From an uncultured Synechococcus sp. (GTDB lineage: Bacteria; Cyanobacteriota; Cyanobacteriia; PCC-6307; Cyanobiaceae), in assembly GCA_913057985.1 (NCBI GenBank), contig CAJXPL010000019.1, positions 1 to 45,196 of the forward strand: 45,196 bases of DNA. Direction: 5' to 3'. The notes beneath the pieces are model-generated. The model was not told the origin of the DNA. It made no database searches and saw nothing but the letters and a program-made list of their open reading frames with translations. Below, in pieces: positions 34,425 through 43,609 of the stretch (positions are counted from its first letter, which is position 1; each line of letters begins with the position of its first letter). Both the position numbers and the translations under genes were made by a program.

Positions 34425-34931
34425 ATGGCCCTCGAGATTGAACGGCGCTTTCTGGTGCGGTCGGATGCCTGGCGCAGCAGTGCTGGCCCTGCACAGCCGT
34501 TGCGTCAGGGATATCTGGCCGCCAGTGCTGAAGGTGTGACGGTGCGGATGCGTCTGCGCGGGTCGGATCAGGCCTGGCTCACCCTGAAGGCTGCTGCTGA
34601 TGCCGTTGGTCTGGTGCGCCATGAGTTCGAATATCCGATTCCCGTGGCGGACGCCGAAGCCCTATGGGATCTGGCGCCGCACCGCCTGGACAAAGTCCGC
34701 TACGCCTTGGATTGCCCTGGTGGTGACTGGGTGGTGGATTGTTTCCAGGGCGAGAACGCCCCCTTGGTGCTGGCGGAGGTGGAGCTGGCATCGGCCCAGG
34801 CGGATCTGCTGATTCCGCCCTGGTGCGGAGAGGAGATCACGGGGGAATCCCGCTGGAGCAATGCGGTGCTGGCGCAGCACCCGGTTCAGTCCTGGCCCGA
34901 AGAGCAGCGTCGCCGTTTTGGCTGGCCCTAA
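34425..34931 (+). CDS. CYTH domain protein
   Basis: A 168-residue triphosphate tunnel metalloenzyme-type (CYTH) protein. It begins ALEIERRFLVRSDAW, the usual ExExR/K motif, and has RMRLRGSDQAWLTLK and HEFEYPIP with further acidic residues and an EVELAS strand. Members cleave triphosphates such as PPPi or inorganic polyphosphate. The Arg at the normal Lys of EIERK is common. It starts four bases after the nadK stop. Confidence 0.88.
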   Translation: MALEIERRFLVRSDAWRSSAGPAQPLRQGYLAASAEGVTVRMRLRGSDQAWLTLKAAADAVGLVRHEFEYPIPVADAEALWDLAPHRLDKVRYALDCPGGDWVVDCFQGENAPLVLAEVELASAQADLLIPPWCGEEITGESRWSNAVLAQHPVQSWPEEQRRRFGWP

Positions 34932-34967
34932 GGACGGACTGGATTTGTCTTCAGGTTTCCTTTAGCT

Positions 34968-35183
34968 TTGAGGAGTTCTGATTGGTGGCTCCTTCCAGTG
35001 GTGGGTCTGTACGACACAACTGGAATGCTTCGCTTCGCAGGGTCGAGCGTGGAGGCCTGCCTGGAATACGCCTCGCTGTTTCAGATTCCTGTAGGCCCCA
35101 CCTCCCTGCAAAGCCTGCCGGAGCCTGTCAGCTCCACGATCAGGCTGAGGGGGGATCGTGTTCTGGAAGGACGCAACAGTTGA
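34968..35183 (+). CDS. small open frame, possible conserved protein
   Basis: A frame of up to 71 codons. The interior (VVGLYDTTGMLRFAGSSVEAC, then LEYASLFQIP) looks like a folded peptide rather than random sequence and resembles small conserved marine picocyanobacterial proteins I recall, but only by memory. Start is uncertain: TTG 34968 or GTG at 34998 or 35001. The last 44 bases overlap the convergent 3' end of the PedR-like gene. Whether it is translated is unknown. Confidence 0.4.
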   Translation: MRSSDWWLLPVVGLYDTTGMLRFAGSSVEACLEYASLFQIPVGPTSLQSLPEPVSSTIRLRGDRVLEGRNS

Positions 35184-35418
35184 AGCCGTCCCTGCAGATC
35201 TTGCCGTTGTCCATGGCCCAATTGAGCAGTGCCACCCGGTTCTTGGAACCGGTCTTGGTGAACACGTTGCTCACATGGTTGTCCACTGTTCGTTTGCTGA
35301 TAGTGAGCCGGTCAGCGATTTCCTGATTGGTCAATCCTTCGGCCACGAGCTCGATGATCTCGATCTCCCTTGCAGAGAGGGAGATCTCTAGAGGATCCGT
35401 ACCGTCGAGGGAGGACAT
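35140..35418 (-). CDS. pedR: PedR-like LuxR-type transcription regulator
   Basis: A 92-residue stand-alone LuxR-type helix-turn-helix protein without a receiver domain. The core is LSAREIEIIELVAEGLTNQEIADRLTISKRTVDNHVSNVFTKTG. The C-terminus has Cys residues (KICRDGFNCCVLP). This matches PedR, a Synechocystis regulator known to respond to photosynthetic electron transport through thioredoxin. The gene name is inferred from family and the C-terminal Cys. It is divergent from the metF-type gene by about 67 bases. Confidence 0.8.
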   Translation of the reverse strand: MSSLDGTDPLEISLSAREIEIIELVAEGLTNQEIADRLTISKRTVDNHVSNVFTKTGSKNRVALLNWAMDNGKICRDGFNCCVLPEHDPPSA

Positions 35419-35485
35419 GGCTGACCGCCGTTGGGGTCATGCTAGTCCGGACGACCGGTCTGATCCTGCATAGTGGGCCGGTGAA

Positions 35486-36391
35486 ATGGAACGAGATTTG
35501 AGGACGGCGCTGCAGCGCGCAATTGAGGCCGGGGATCAGGTGCTCACGGCCGAGGTGATGCCTCCCCGCGGAGCCGATCCTTCGCACATGCTGGCCATGG
35601 CCGCATCGTTGCAAGGCCGTGTCCATGCGGTGAATGTGACCGATGGCAGTCGGGCCGTGATGCGGATGAGCAGCCTGGCCTCTTGCAAGTTGCTGCTTGA
35701 GGCCGGTCTGGAACCGGTCTTGCAGATGGCCTGCCGGGATCGCAACCGCATCGCCCTCCAGGCCGACCTGCTCGGGGCCCATGCGCTTGGGATCCGCAAC
35801 CTGTTGTGTCTCACTGGCGATCCAGTGCGGGCGGGTGATCAGTCGGATGCACGGCCGGTGAATGAGTTCGAGTCGGTGAAGCTCCTGCAGCAGGTGGACG
35901 CTCTTAATCGAGGCATGGATCCCGTGCAGGGCACCCTGCCGGATGGGGCGACCACGCTGTTTGCCGGGTGTGCTGCCGACCCGCAATCGAGGAGCTGGAG
36001 CGGTCTCCAGCGTCGGTTGCAGCGCAAGCAGGCGGCGGGAGCCCGTTTCGTTCAAACCCAGATGGTGATGGACCCTGAAGCGCTCGAGCGCTTCCAGCGC
36101 GAGCTGGCAGGCCCCCTGGGTCTGCCCGTGCTCGCTGGCGTGTTTCTGCTGAAGTCAGCCAAGAATGCCCGGTTCATCAATCGCGTTGTGCCGGGAGCCT
36201 GCATCCCCGATGCGTTGATCCATCGGCTGGAGTGCGCCGAGCATCCCGCCATGGAGGGTGTGGCCATCGCCGCTGAACAAGTGAAGCGCTACCTCGGCAT
36301 CGTTCGTGGCGTGCACTTGATGGCGATCAAGGCGGAGGAGCGGATCCCGATGATCCTGGATCGCGCCGGGCTCAGCTCGCTGCCTGGGTGA
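35486..36391 (+). CDS. metF: methylenetetrahydrofolate reductase family protein
   Basis: FAD enzyme that reduces methylene-THF to methyl-THF for methionine synthesis. The 301-residue protein has AEVMPPRGADP, HAVNVTDGSR, LEPVLQMACRDRNR, NLLCLTGDPVRAGDQ and QTQMVMDPEALERF, the expected order of motifs. The Glu of the usual start region is at AEVMPPRG. The last 20 bases overlap the 3' end of the convergent cugP-like gene. Confidence 0.86.
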   Translation: MERDLRTALQRAIEAGDQVLTAEVMPPRGADPSHMLAMAASLQGRVHAVNVTDGSRAVMRMSSLASCKLLLEAGLEPVLQMACRDRNRIALQADLLGAHALGIRNLLCLTGDPVRAGDQSDARPVNEFESVKLLQQVDALNRGMDPVQGTLPDGATTLFAGCAADPQSRSWSGLQRRLQRKQAAGARFVQTQMVMDPEALERFQRELAGPLGLPVLAGVFLLKSAKNARFINRVVPGACIPDALIHRLECAEHPAMEGVAIAAEQVKRYLGIVRGVHLMAIKAEERIPMILDRAGLSSLPG

Positions 36392-37550
36392 GGTCGGTGC
36401 CGAGCAGCTCTGCCATGGCCTTTTGCTGTGGGGAAGGCTCCACAAGGTCCTGACGACGGGCATCGGTGATCAGCCAGTCGAGCGAGGCCTCCTGCAGATC
36501 GAAGTGATCACCGTCCTTGCCCACGCAGTAGCGGCCAAACACCAGCTTCTCGAGCAGCTGCACGCCAGGGCCGATGCGCGAATAGTCGAAGATGATCGAG
36601 TTATCAACGGTGGCGCCCTCACAGATGTGGCAGCTGGGGCCGATCATGGTGGGTCCAATGATGGTTGCGCCGTCTTCGATCTTGGTCATGCCGCCCACGT
36701 AGACGGGACCGCTGACGTTGATCTTGTCCCAGTTGGCGGCCACATTCAGGCCGGTGTAAACCCCTGGGCGCACCTCCTTGCCGGGGATGCCCACCTGACG
36801 GACGTCACCCATCAACACGCTGCGGATGGCTTGCCAGTAGTCGGGAACCTTGCCGATATCCACCCATTCGAAATCCATCGGGATGGCATAGAACGGTGCA
36901 CCGAGCTCGGCGAGTTTCGGGAACAGATCCGAGCCGATGTCGAAGGACTGACCCGAAGGGATGTGTTCGAAGATCTCCGGCTCGAAGATGTAAATGCCGG
37001 TGTTGATCGTATCGCTGAGGGCTTCGTCGACGCTGGGCTTTTCCTGGAAGCTTGAAATTCTGTCCTGATCATCGGTGACCACAACGCCATAGCTGCTCAC
37101 CTGATCCTTGGGGACCCGTTTGGTGACGAGGCTGGCGATCGCACCCTTCTCTTTGTGCAGGCGTACTGCTTCGCTGAGATCAAGGTCGATCAGCGCATCG
37201 CCGCAGAGCACCACGAAGGTGTCGTCGAAGAAATGCTGGAAATCCTGGATTTTTTTGAGTCCGCCTGCAGACCCCAGGGCACTGCCGATCAGTTCGCCGT
37301 CTTCAATCCGTCCTTCAAAGCTGTAGGCAATTTCAACCCCGAAACGCTGGCCATCCCGGAAGTAATTTTCAATCTCTTCGGCTAAGTGGGAGACGTTCAC
37401 CATCACTTCGGTGAAACCGTGCTCCTTGAGCAGTTCCAGCAGAAATTCCATCACCGGCTTCTGCAGGATCGGAATCATCGGCTTGGGGATCACATGAGTG
37501 ATCGGTTGGACCCGCGTGCCTTTACCAGCCGCCAGAATCATCGCCTTCAT
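36372..37550 (-). CDS. cugP: CugP-type UDP-glucose pyrophosphorylase (NDP-sugar pyrophosphorylase)
   Basis: Forms UDP-glucose from UTP and glucose-1-phosphate, if it matches CugP of other cyanobacteria. The 392-residue protein begins MKAMILAAGKGTRVQPITHV, a nucleotidyltransferase signature, with KPMIPILQKPVMEFLLELL, a CGDALIDLDL metal motif, FQEKP and a DFEWVDIGKVPDYW segment. The C-terminal half carries left-handed beta-helix repeats (IEDGATIIGP, CHICEGATVDNS). The N-terminus matches my memory of Slr0207. A mannose-1-phosphate guanylyltransferase is an alternative. Confidence 0.8.
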   Translation of the reverse strand: MKAMILAAGKGTRVQPITHVIPKPMIPILQKPVMEFLLELLKEHGFTEVMVNVSHLAEEIENYFRDGQRFGVEIAYSFEGRIEDGELIGSALGSAGGLKKIQDFQHFFDDTFVVLCGDALIDLDLSEAVRLHKEKGAIASLVTKRVPKDQVSSYGVVVTDDQDRISSFQEKPSVDEALSDTINTGIYIFEPEIFEHIPSGQSFDIGSDLFPKLAELGAPFYAIPMDFEWVDIGKVPDYWQAIRSVLMGDVRQVGIPGKEVRPGVYTGLNVAANWDKINVSGPVYVGGMTKIEDGATIIGPTMIGPSCHICEGATVDNSIIFDYSRIGPGVQLLEKLVFGRYCVGKDGDHFDLQEASLDWLITDARRQDLVEPSPQQKAMAELLGTDLTQAAS

Positions 37551-37596
37551 TGGCGTTTGGTCCGGTCAATACAAGGCCACGACCATAGCCCCTGTC

Positions 37597-38499
37597 TTAG
37601 GCCGCCACGACCGTCCGGGTCGGCGACGGATCTGGCACCTGAAGGCTTCGGATTGGCAGTTGCGTTGCAGTGCCACTCGCTGGGATGAATTTCAGCCGTA
37701 GGGGACCGTGGAGCCAACCCTCCTGCTCCAGCTCAACCTGGCCCTGGGAGGAGAGAAACAGCAGGGCCCAGAACACCCCGACCCGGTCACGGTCCAGGTC
37801 CGCGGCGGCGGCCATCTCCCACTGATCCACCAGTTGATCGAAGCCCACCCAGTCCAGGGCGGTTTCCCAACCGTTCAGAAACACGCCCAGTGCTGCGGTT
37901 GTTTCCGGCAGCTTTTCGCGGTGGGCCAGTCCGGCCACCTGGGCGATGGCTTCACGGTTGCTGTAGCGCTTCTGCCGTTTGCGGCGGCGTGCCTCGAGCT
38001 CGTCAGATTCCAGCTGCTCGGCAATTGTTTCCAGCTGTTCGATCAGCTCCCCGAGGGTGACGGGCCGACGCAAGGGCGGGGGTGCCACGGGTCGCCGCTG
38101 CAGATGACGTTCCGGCCGTCGGGGCAGATCAAAGGCCGGATCCAGCCAGCCTTGCTCATCGAAGTCGGCATCGAAGTGATCTTCGACTTCGGGCGGCGGC
38201 GGCAACATGCTGGTTTCAAGCATTTCCGCCTTAAGACCCACCAGCACGGAGGCGGCCAGGAAGGCTTCGCTGCTGTCAGCCAGGTCCCGTTCGTAGCTGC
38301 CGCCCCGTCCGGCCAGGGCGGCTGCCACCTGCCCGGGAACTTCGATGCGTTGCCGGAGTTGATCCAGAAAGCCGTCGATGACGGCAATCACATCCACATC
38401 CCAGGGATCGAGATCGCCCCGCTCAGCTGCGTCCTGCAGCAGCCGAATCGCAAGGCGGGCTCCAGCATCAGCGCCGTCGTTGGGGGGCACCTGGAGCAA
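37597..38499 (-). CDS. scpA: segregation and condensation protein A
   Basis: Kleisin subunit that joins SMC to the ScpB partner for chromosome organisation. The 300-residue protein has an N-terminal domain with GDLDPWDVDVIAVIDGFLDQL, AFLAASVLVGLKAEML, a central charged linker, and a C-terminal winged-helix segment DRDRVGVFWALLFLSSQGQVELEQ. No scpB is adjacent. The 46-base gap to cugP holds no obvious site. Confidence 0.9.
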   Translation of the reverse strand: MLQVPPNDGADAGARLAIRLLQDAAERGDLDPWDVDVIAVIDGFLDQLRQRIEVPGQVAAALAGRGGSYERDLADSSEAFLAASVLVGLKAEMLETSMLPPPPEVEDHFDADFDEQGWLDPAFDLPRRPERHLQRRPVAPPPLRRPVTLGELIEQLETIAEQLESDELEARRRKRQKRYSNREAIAQVAGLAHREKLPETTAALGVFLNGWETALDWVGFDQLVDQWEMAAAADLDRDRVGVFWALLFLSSQGQVELEQEGWLHGPLRLKFIPASGTATQLPIRSLQVPDPSPTRTVVAA

Positions 38500-38557
38500 G
38501 TCAATTCACCCTTTCCCGGCAAGGTATCGGTCCTCAACCGGTGTCGCCAGTGCTGCC

Positions 38558-38959
38558 TCAGGCCGCGCTGCTGGCGTCGGAGACCTCTGCCTGGTCGTTG
38601 TCGTTGCTCTCGGCACTGGTCGCGCTGACGGTGGTGGCAGGCAGGAGGCCCAGCTGGGTTTCAACGGTGGAGCGGTAGCGGCTGAGGTCGGTCTCCAGTT
38701 CCTGGATCCGCACCTGCTGTGCTTCGTATTCGTTCGCTTTGCTGAACTGTTCAACGTTGTTGAGCATCCCGGTCCAGGCGGCGAAGAACCAGGCCGACAC
38801 GGCTCCCAACCCCGCTGCCAGCAGCAGCAGACCCGCCAAAGGCAGGGTGTACTCCACACCGGGCAACACGTGAACCGTCGTGGGGCTGGTGTTCGCCAGG
38901 GTGAAGAACACCGTGATCAGGCCGAAGCTGAAGATCAGGCCGAAGTTGATCTGACGCAT
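38558..38959 (-). CDS. LapA-domain membrane protein
   Basis: A 133-residue protein with two N-terminal helices (about 6-24 and 40-63) and a coiled-coil stretch (residues about 73-100, VEQFSKANEYEAQQVRIQEL) followed by a Ser/Ala/acidic tail. This is the LapA (lipopolysaccharide assembly protein A) domain layout. In cyanobacteria its role is unknown. It lies between scpA and ndhD on the same strand. Confidence 0.75.
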   Translation of the reverse strand: MRQINFGLIFSFGLITVFFTLANTSPTTVHVLPGVEYTLPLAGLLLLAAGLGAVSAWFFAAWTGMLNNVEQFSKANEYEAQQVRIQELETDLSRYRSTVETQLGLLPATTVSATSAESNDNDQAEVSDASSAA

Positions 38960-39026
38960 GGCAGGGGAGCGTTCCCCTGGAACTTACGGACGGTTGGCCG
39001 GGAATGAATCGGAATCGATACGTGAT

Positions 39027-40664
39027 TTATGACGCGCCTACGGCGGGGGCTTGGATGACTGCTGGAACGGGCGCCTGACCTCGAATCAGGGGGGCCGTTG
39101 GTGAGATCACCTGTTCCATCGCACCCAGGTTTCGGTTCACTAGGGCTTCAATCGAGCTGCGGTAGCTGTCGGTCATCAGCTTGGGGTATAGCCCGATTCC
39201 GATGATCGGCACCAGCAGGCAGCCGATGATGTACACCTCGCGCGGCTCCGCATCCACCAGGTTGGTGTGGGATACGAGCTCCTCTTTTTCCTTGCCGAAG
39301 AAGATCTCGCGAAGCATCGAGAGCAGATAGATCGGTGTGAGGATCACGCCGACGGCGGCCAGTCCGCAGATCACCACGCGGAAGGGCAGGGTGTAGGCCT
39401 CATCCGTGGCGAAACCAGCGAACACCATCAGTTCGCTCACGAACCCGCTCATGCCGGGCAGGGCCAGGGAGGCGAGGGCACACACCGTCCAGAGCGCGAA
39501 CATGATGCGCATCTTCTGGCCGATGCCTCCCATCTCATCCAGCTGAAGCGTGTGGGTGCGGTCGTAGGTGGCACCCACGAGGAAGAACAGGCTGGCGCCA
39601 ATCAAGCCGTGGCTGATCATCTGCAGCATGGCGCCACTGGTGCCCAGGGCACTGAAGCTGCCCACGCCGATCAGCACGAAGCCCATGTGGCTGATCGAGC
39701 TGTAGGCGATCTTTCGCTTGAGGTTGCGCTGGGCGAAGGAGGTGAGGGCGGCGTAAATGATGTTCACCACCCCCAGCACGATCAGCAGTGGGGCGAACTG
39801 AGAGTGCGCCGCTGGCAGCAGTTCACAGTTGAAGCGCAGCAGGGCATAGCCGCCCATCTTCAGCAGGATGCCGGCCAACAGCATGTGCACCGGTGCCGTT
39901 GCTTCGCCATGGGCATCCGGCAGCCAGGTGTGCAGGGGCACGATCGGCAGCTTTACGCCGAAGGCGATCAGCAGCCCGGCGTAGCAGAGCAGTTGAAAGC
40001 CCGTGCCGAAGTCTTTGGCTGCGAGAGCGGTGTACTCAAAACTGGGGGTGCCGCCGCCGAAGAAGCCCATGGCCAGGGCGGCCAACAGGATGAACAGGGA
40101 GCTGCCGGCGGTGTAGAGGATGAATTTGGTTGCGGCGTACTGGCGTTTCTTGCCGCCCCAGATGGCCAGCAGCAGATACACCGGGATCAGTTCCAGCTCC
40201 CAGGCCAGGAAGAACAGAAGCATGTCCTGCACGGCGAAGACGGCGATCTGGCCGCCGTCCATGGCCAGCAGCAGGAAATAAAACAGCCGCGGTTTGAAAC
40301 TCACCGGCCATGCCGCCAGGCAGGCCAGGCTGGTGATGAAGCTGGTGAGCAGGATCAACGGCATTGAGAGCCCGTCGGCTCCCACCGCCCAGGTGAGGCC
40401 AAGATCCGGCAGCCAGCTCACCCGTTCGGACAGCTGCAGACCACTGAGGCTGGGGTCATAGCCGGTGAGGTAGGCCGCGACGGTGATCAGGAAGGTGATC
40501 AGCGTGACGATCAGGGCGTACCAGCGCACCTGTTTGCCCTCGCCTTTGTCTGGAACCAGCGGCACCAGCAGGGCACCCACAATCGGCACCAGGATCGACA
40601 GGCTCAGCCATGGAACTGTGGCCTGCACCGGATCGCTGAGTCCGGCGACTGCGAATTCGAACAC
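39027..40664 (-). CDS. ndhD: NDH-1 subunit 4 (NdhD1-type)
   Basis: Membrane proton-pumping subunit (NuoM homologue). The 545-residue protein has about 14 helices; [23 protein letters not shown] contains the key membrane Glu, and [36 protein letters not shown] is the family signature. It is paired with ndhF upstream on the same strand, which matches the NdhD1/F1 pair that works in respiration and cyclic electron flow. The D1 assignment is from the pairing and expected length. Confidence 0.95.
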   Translation of the reverse strand: MFEFAVAGLSDPVQATVPWLSLSILVPIVGALLVPLVPDKGEGKQVRWYALIVTLITFLITVAAYLTGYDPSLSGLQLSERVSWLPDLGLTWAVGADGLSMPLILLTSFITSLACLAAWPVSFKPRLFYFLLLAMDGGQIAVFAVQDMLLFFLAWELELIPVYLLLAIWGGKKRQYAATKFILYTAGSSLFILLAALAMGFFGGGTPSFEYTALAAKDFGTGFQLLCYAGLLIAFGVKLPIVPLHTWLPDAHGEATAPVHMLLAGILLKMGGYALLRFNCELLPAAHSQFAPLLIVLGVVNIIYAALTSFAQRNLKRKIAYSSISHMGFVLIGVGSFSALGTSGAMLQMISHGLIGASLFFLVGATYDRTHTLQLDEMGGIGQKMRIMFALWTVCALASLALPGMSGFVSELMVFAGFATDEAYTLPFRVVICGLAAVGVILTPIYLLSMLREIFFGKEKEELVSHTNLVDAEPREVYIIGCLLVPIIGIGLYPKLMTDSYRSSIEALVNRNLGAMEQVISPTAPLIRGQAPVPAVIQAPAVGAS

Positions 40665-40708
40665 GCTGATCCGACCCTCACTGGATGGATCGTAGAAATC
40701 ATGGCCGC

Positions 40709-40738
40709 TGTGTCATCACCTCGATAGGCGATGACACA
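40709..40738. repeat. hairpin between ndhF and ndhD
   Basis: TGTGTCATC and GATGACACA form a perfect 9-bp stem around a 12-base loop in the 88-base gap. No T-run follows on the minus strand. It could cause partial termination or stabilise the ndhF part of the transcript, or be a regulatory site. Confidence 0.5.
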
Positions 40739-40752
40739 CATGGGAGATGGGC

Positions 40753-42768
40753 CTATGCGATTGGTCCGCCGATCACGCCGAATAGCACCACCAGGCCGAT
40801 CACGCCGGCAAACACAATCAGGGCATAGAACTGGGCCCGTCCGGTCTCCAGATATTTGAGACCTTCGCCGCTGCCCAGGGTGAGCAGTCCGGTGAGGTTG
40901 ACCACGCCATCCACCACTTTGGCGTCCACCTCGAGCACCTCCCGTGCCAGTTTGCGGCTGCCGCGAACGAACAGCTTTTCGTTCAACACATCGAGATACC
41001 ACTTGTTGGCGAGGAAGGCATTGACCGCCGGGAAGCGGCCGGCCACCAGCTGCCCCAGATCAATCCGACGCAGGGCATAGGCCAGAACAGCCAGGCTGAT
41101 GCCGGCAACGGAGATGGCCACGGAGGCGCCCGCCAGGGGGAGAAACTCGCCCCAGCTGAACTGTTCGGCCATCTCGAGGGCTTCTTCCGGATTGAGAAGG
41201 CCCGCAAAACGGCTGTTCCATGGGGTGCCCAAGAGGCCAATCAGGACGGAAGGCACCGCCAGCACCGCCAAGGGGGCCGCCATCGGCCAGGCCGATTCGT
41301 GCACGCTGCCGCCATGGGCGTGGTGCTCGGAAGGATCCTTGCCAGCGGCGGTCAGCAGCTGGGCCTGCATGGCGGTGTCATTGCCGCGGAATTCCCCTTC
41401 AAAGGTGAGGAAGTAGAGCCGGAACATGTAGAAGGCCGTCATCCCCGCCGTCAGGAAGCCCACCACCCAGAGGATCGGGTAGCTGTTGAAGGCCTGACCA
41501 AGAATTTCGTCCTTGCTCCAGAAGCCGGCCAGGGGCGGAATGCCACTGATGGCGATGCAGCCGATGAAGAAGGTGATCGAGGTGACGGGCATCTTTTTGC
41601 GCAGGCCGCCCATCAGGCGCATGTCCTGGGCAAGAACGGGCTCGTGGCCCACCACCTCCTCCATGGCGTGGATGACGGAGCCTGATCCCAGGAACAACAT
41701 CGCCTTGAAGAAGGCATGGGTAACCAGGTGGAAGATGCCGGCGACCGGGGCACCGCAACCCATCGCCAGCATCATGTAGCCGAGCTGGGAGACGGTGCTG
41801 TAGGCCAGACCCTTCTTGAGGTCCATCTGGGTGAGGGCGATGGAAGCCCCCAGGAAGCAGGTGATCGTGCCAACGACGGCGATCACGGTTTGAACGATGG
41901 GGAACTGGGCGTAGAGGGGATCAAGGCGGGCCACCAGGAACACCCCTGCGGCCACCATCGTTGCGGCGTGAATCAGCGCTGAAATCGGCGTCGGGCCTTC
42001 CATGGCATCGGGCAGCCAAACGTGGAGAGGGAACTGGGCCGACTTGGCCATCGGACCCATGAACACCAGCAGGCAGAGCAGCAGCGCTGCCCATGGGGCC
42101 ACCGTTCCGGCGGCCAGGCCGTTCTGCAGACCATCGGCGATTCCCTGGAAATCGAAGCTTCCGGTGGCCCAGAACAGGCCAAGGATGCCCAGCAGCAGGC
42201 CGAAGTCACCAACCCGGTTCACCACAAAAGCCTTCTGAGCGGCGTGGGCGGCACCGTCGCGGTCGTACCAGAAGCCCACCAGCAGGTACGAGCACATGCC
42301 CACCAGCTCCCAGAAGACGTAGATCTCCAGAAGATTGGGGCTGATGATCAGACCCAGCATGGAGCTGCTGAACAGCGCCAGGTACGTGAAAAAGCGCACA
42401 TAGCCCTTGTCATGGGCCATGTAGCCGTGGGAATACACCAGCACCAGCAGGGCGATGGTGGTGACCAGCGCCAGCATCACCGCCCCGAGTGGATCCACCA
42501 CGTAGCCCATCGGCAGAACGAAGTTGCCTGCGCTGGCCCATACGAACAGATGCTCAACGGGCGGGGCGCCATTGAGCTGGTTGAACAGGATGCTGTAGCT
42601 GAGGGCCGCAGCTGCGCCAACGCAGGAGATCAACAGCAGCGCAACGGGTTTGCGCAACCGATTGATCGTGCGGTTGAAGCTGATCAATCCCAACCCGGTC
42701 AGCACTGCGCCGAACAGGGGCAGAACCGGAATGAGCCAGGCGAGTTCCTCGGCCGAGGGCATCCGCAA
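40753..42768 (-). CDS. ndhF: NDH-1 subunit 5 (NdhF1-type)
   Basis: Largest proton-pumping membrane subunit (NuoL homologue), 671 residues. Signature parts: YVFWELVGMCSYLLVGFWYDR with the membrane Glu, AKSAQFPLHVWLPDAMEGPTPISALIHAATMVAAGVFL, MGLRKK-type loop (MGGLRKKMPVTSITF) and SKDEILGQAF. The C-terminal lateral helix region is present. It is the first gene of the ndhF-ndhD pair and lies 28 bases from the NnrU-type gene upstream. Confidence 0.96.
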   Translation of the reverse strand: MRMPSAEELAWLIPVLPLFGAVLTGLGLISFNRTINRLRKPVALLLISCVGAAAALSYSILFNQLNGAPPVEHLFVWASAGNFVLPMGYVVDPLGAVMLALVTTIALLVLVYSHGYMAHDKGYVRFFTYLALFSSSMLGLIISPNLLEIYVFWELVGMCSYLLVGFWYDRDGAAHAAQKAFVVNRVGDFGLLLGILGLFWATGSFDFQGIADGLQNGLAAGTVAPWAALLLCLLVFMGPMAKSAQFPLHVWLPDAMEGPTPISALIHAATMVAAGVFLVARLDPLYAQFPIVQTVIAVVGTITCFLGASIALTQMDLKKGLAYSTVSQLGYMMLAMGCGAPVAGIFHLVTHAFFKAMLFLGSGSVIHAMEEVVGHEPVLAQDMRLMGGLRKKMPVTSITFFIGCIAISGIPPLAGFWSKDEILGQAFNSYPILWVVGFLTAGMTAFYMFRLYFLTFEGEFRGNDTAMQAQLLTAAGKDPSEHHAHGGSVHESAWPMAAPLAVLAVPSVLIGLLGTPWNSRFAGLLNPEEALEMAEQFSWGEFLPLAGASVAISVAGISLAVLAYALRRIDLGQLVAGRFPAVNAFLANKWYLDVLNEKLFVRGSRKLAREVLEVDAKVVDGVVNLTGLLTLGSGEGLKYLETGRAQFYALIVFAGVIGLVVLFGVIGGPIA

Positions 42769-42796
42769 AAAGGAGGTTGAAGCGAGTGTAGGCAGC

Positions 42797-43528
42797 TCAG
42801 CCCAGCAGGTTCTGGAGTGCTGAATTGCGCATCAACTCGGCAGCCGTCGGAATGAAGCGATGGGCCCACCAGAACACGCCGACGGCGATGGCGATGCCCA
42901 GTTGTGCCGGTCGAACGAATTCCTGCCACTGCAACTGCTGGCGTCCATCCAGCACCGCTGCGAAAGGCACGATCGAGGTGCTGGCCTTGAGCTCGTCAAA
43001 GGCTTCGCCGAAGCGGGCCTTTAGGCGCCGGTCGCCATGCCAGACGGCGAAGAGGTGATGGCCGATCAGGCCCACGCAGGTCACCAGCATGAAGCTGCTG
43101 CCGATCCAGAGGGCATGGGTGAGGCACCAGAGGATTTGCCCGATGGCCTGGGGATGGCGGCTGATACGGATGATCCCCGTGGCGTAAAGACGCACCTGCG
43201 GTTTCAGCACCGCCGGGATCTCCAGCAGGTTGTAGGTGGCTGGATAGAGGAAGAGAAAACTGATGGCGGTTCCGATCCACACGAGCGGAATCACCCCAGG
43301 CACGCCCTGGAGATTCCACAGCCGCATCCCGTCGTAGCGATGGGCCAGGAACCATCCGATCACCACCACGGCCGAGGGAATGCTGGCTGCCGCGAAGATC
43401 AGGCGCCAGGCCCGTGCTCCGATCACGGCCTCAGCCCGGCTGCGCAGGGCAGCACCACCGCTGTGAATTACGGCAAACAGGATCAGCAGCACCAGCATCA
43501 CGACGCTGCTGTGGTGGGTGGAGGCCAT
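42797..43528 (-). CDS. NnrU/Z-ISO family protein, likely zeta-carotene isomerase
   Basis: A 243-residue membrane protein of the NnrU family with six helices. Conserved His-containing segments include FAVIHSGGAALRSRAE, ISRHPQAIGQILWCLTHALW and LIGHHLFAVWHGDRRL. The plant homologue Z-ISO is a haem-dependent 15-cis-zeta-carotene isomerase, and cyanobacterial members are assigned that role in carotenoid synthesis. Here the role is inferred. It is divergent from rbcR by about 80 bases. Confidence 0.8.
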   Translation of the reverse strand: MASTHHSSVVMLVLLILFAVIHSGGAALRSRAEAVIGARAWRLIFAAASIPSAVVVIGWFLAHRYDGMRLWNLQGVPGVIPLVWIGTAISFLFLYPATYNLLEIPAVLKPQVRLYATGIIRISRHPQAIGQILWCLTHALWIGSSFMLVTCVGLIGHHLFAVWHGDRRLKARFGEAFDELKASTSIVPFAAVLDGRQQLQWQEFVRPAQLGIAIAVGVFWWAHRFIPTAAELMRNSALQNLLG

Positions 43529-43609
43529 GGCGGCTGCGTTGGAAGGGCGTGATTCTGGCTGTCGGACGTGGCGGTCCTAAATTTCTGGTGTTCCTCCGGG
43601 TGTTCCGCG

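Noticed and set aside
33132-34622. A 496-codon minus-strand open frame across ndhE, nadK and the CYTH gene
   Set aside because: It is antisense to three well-supported genes and its composition is typical of a shadow frame.
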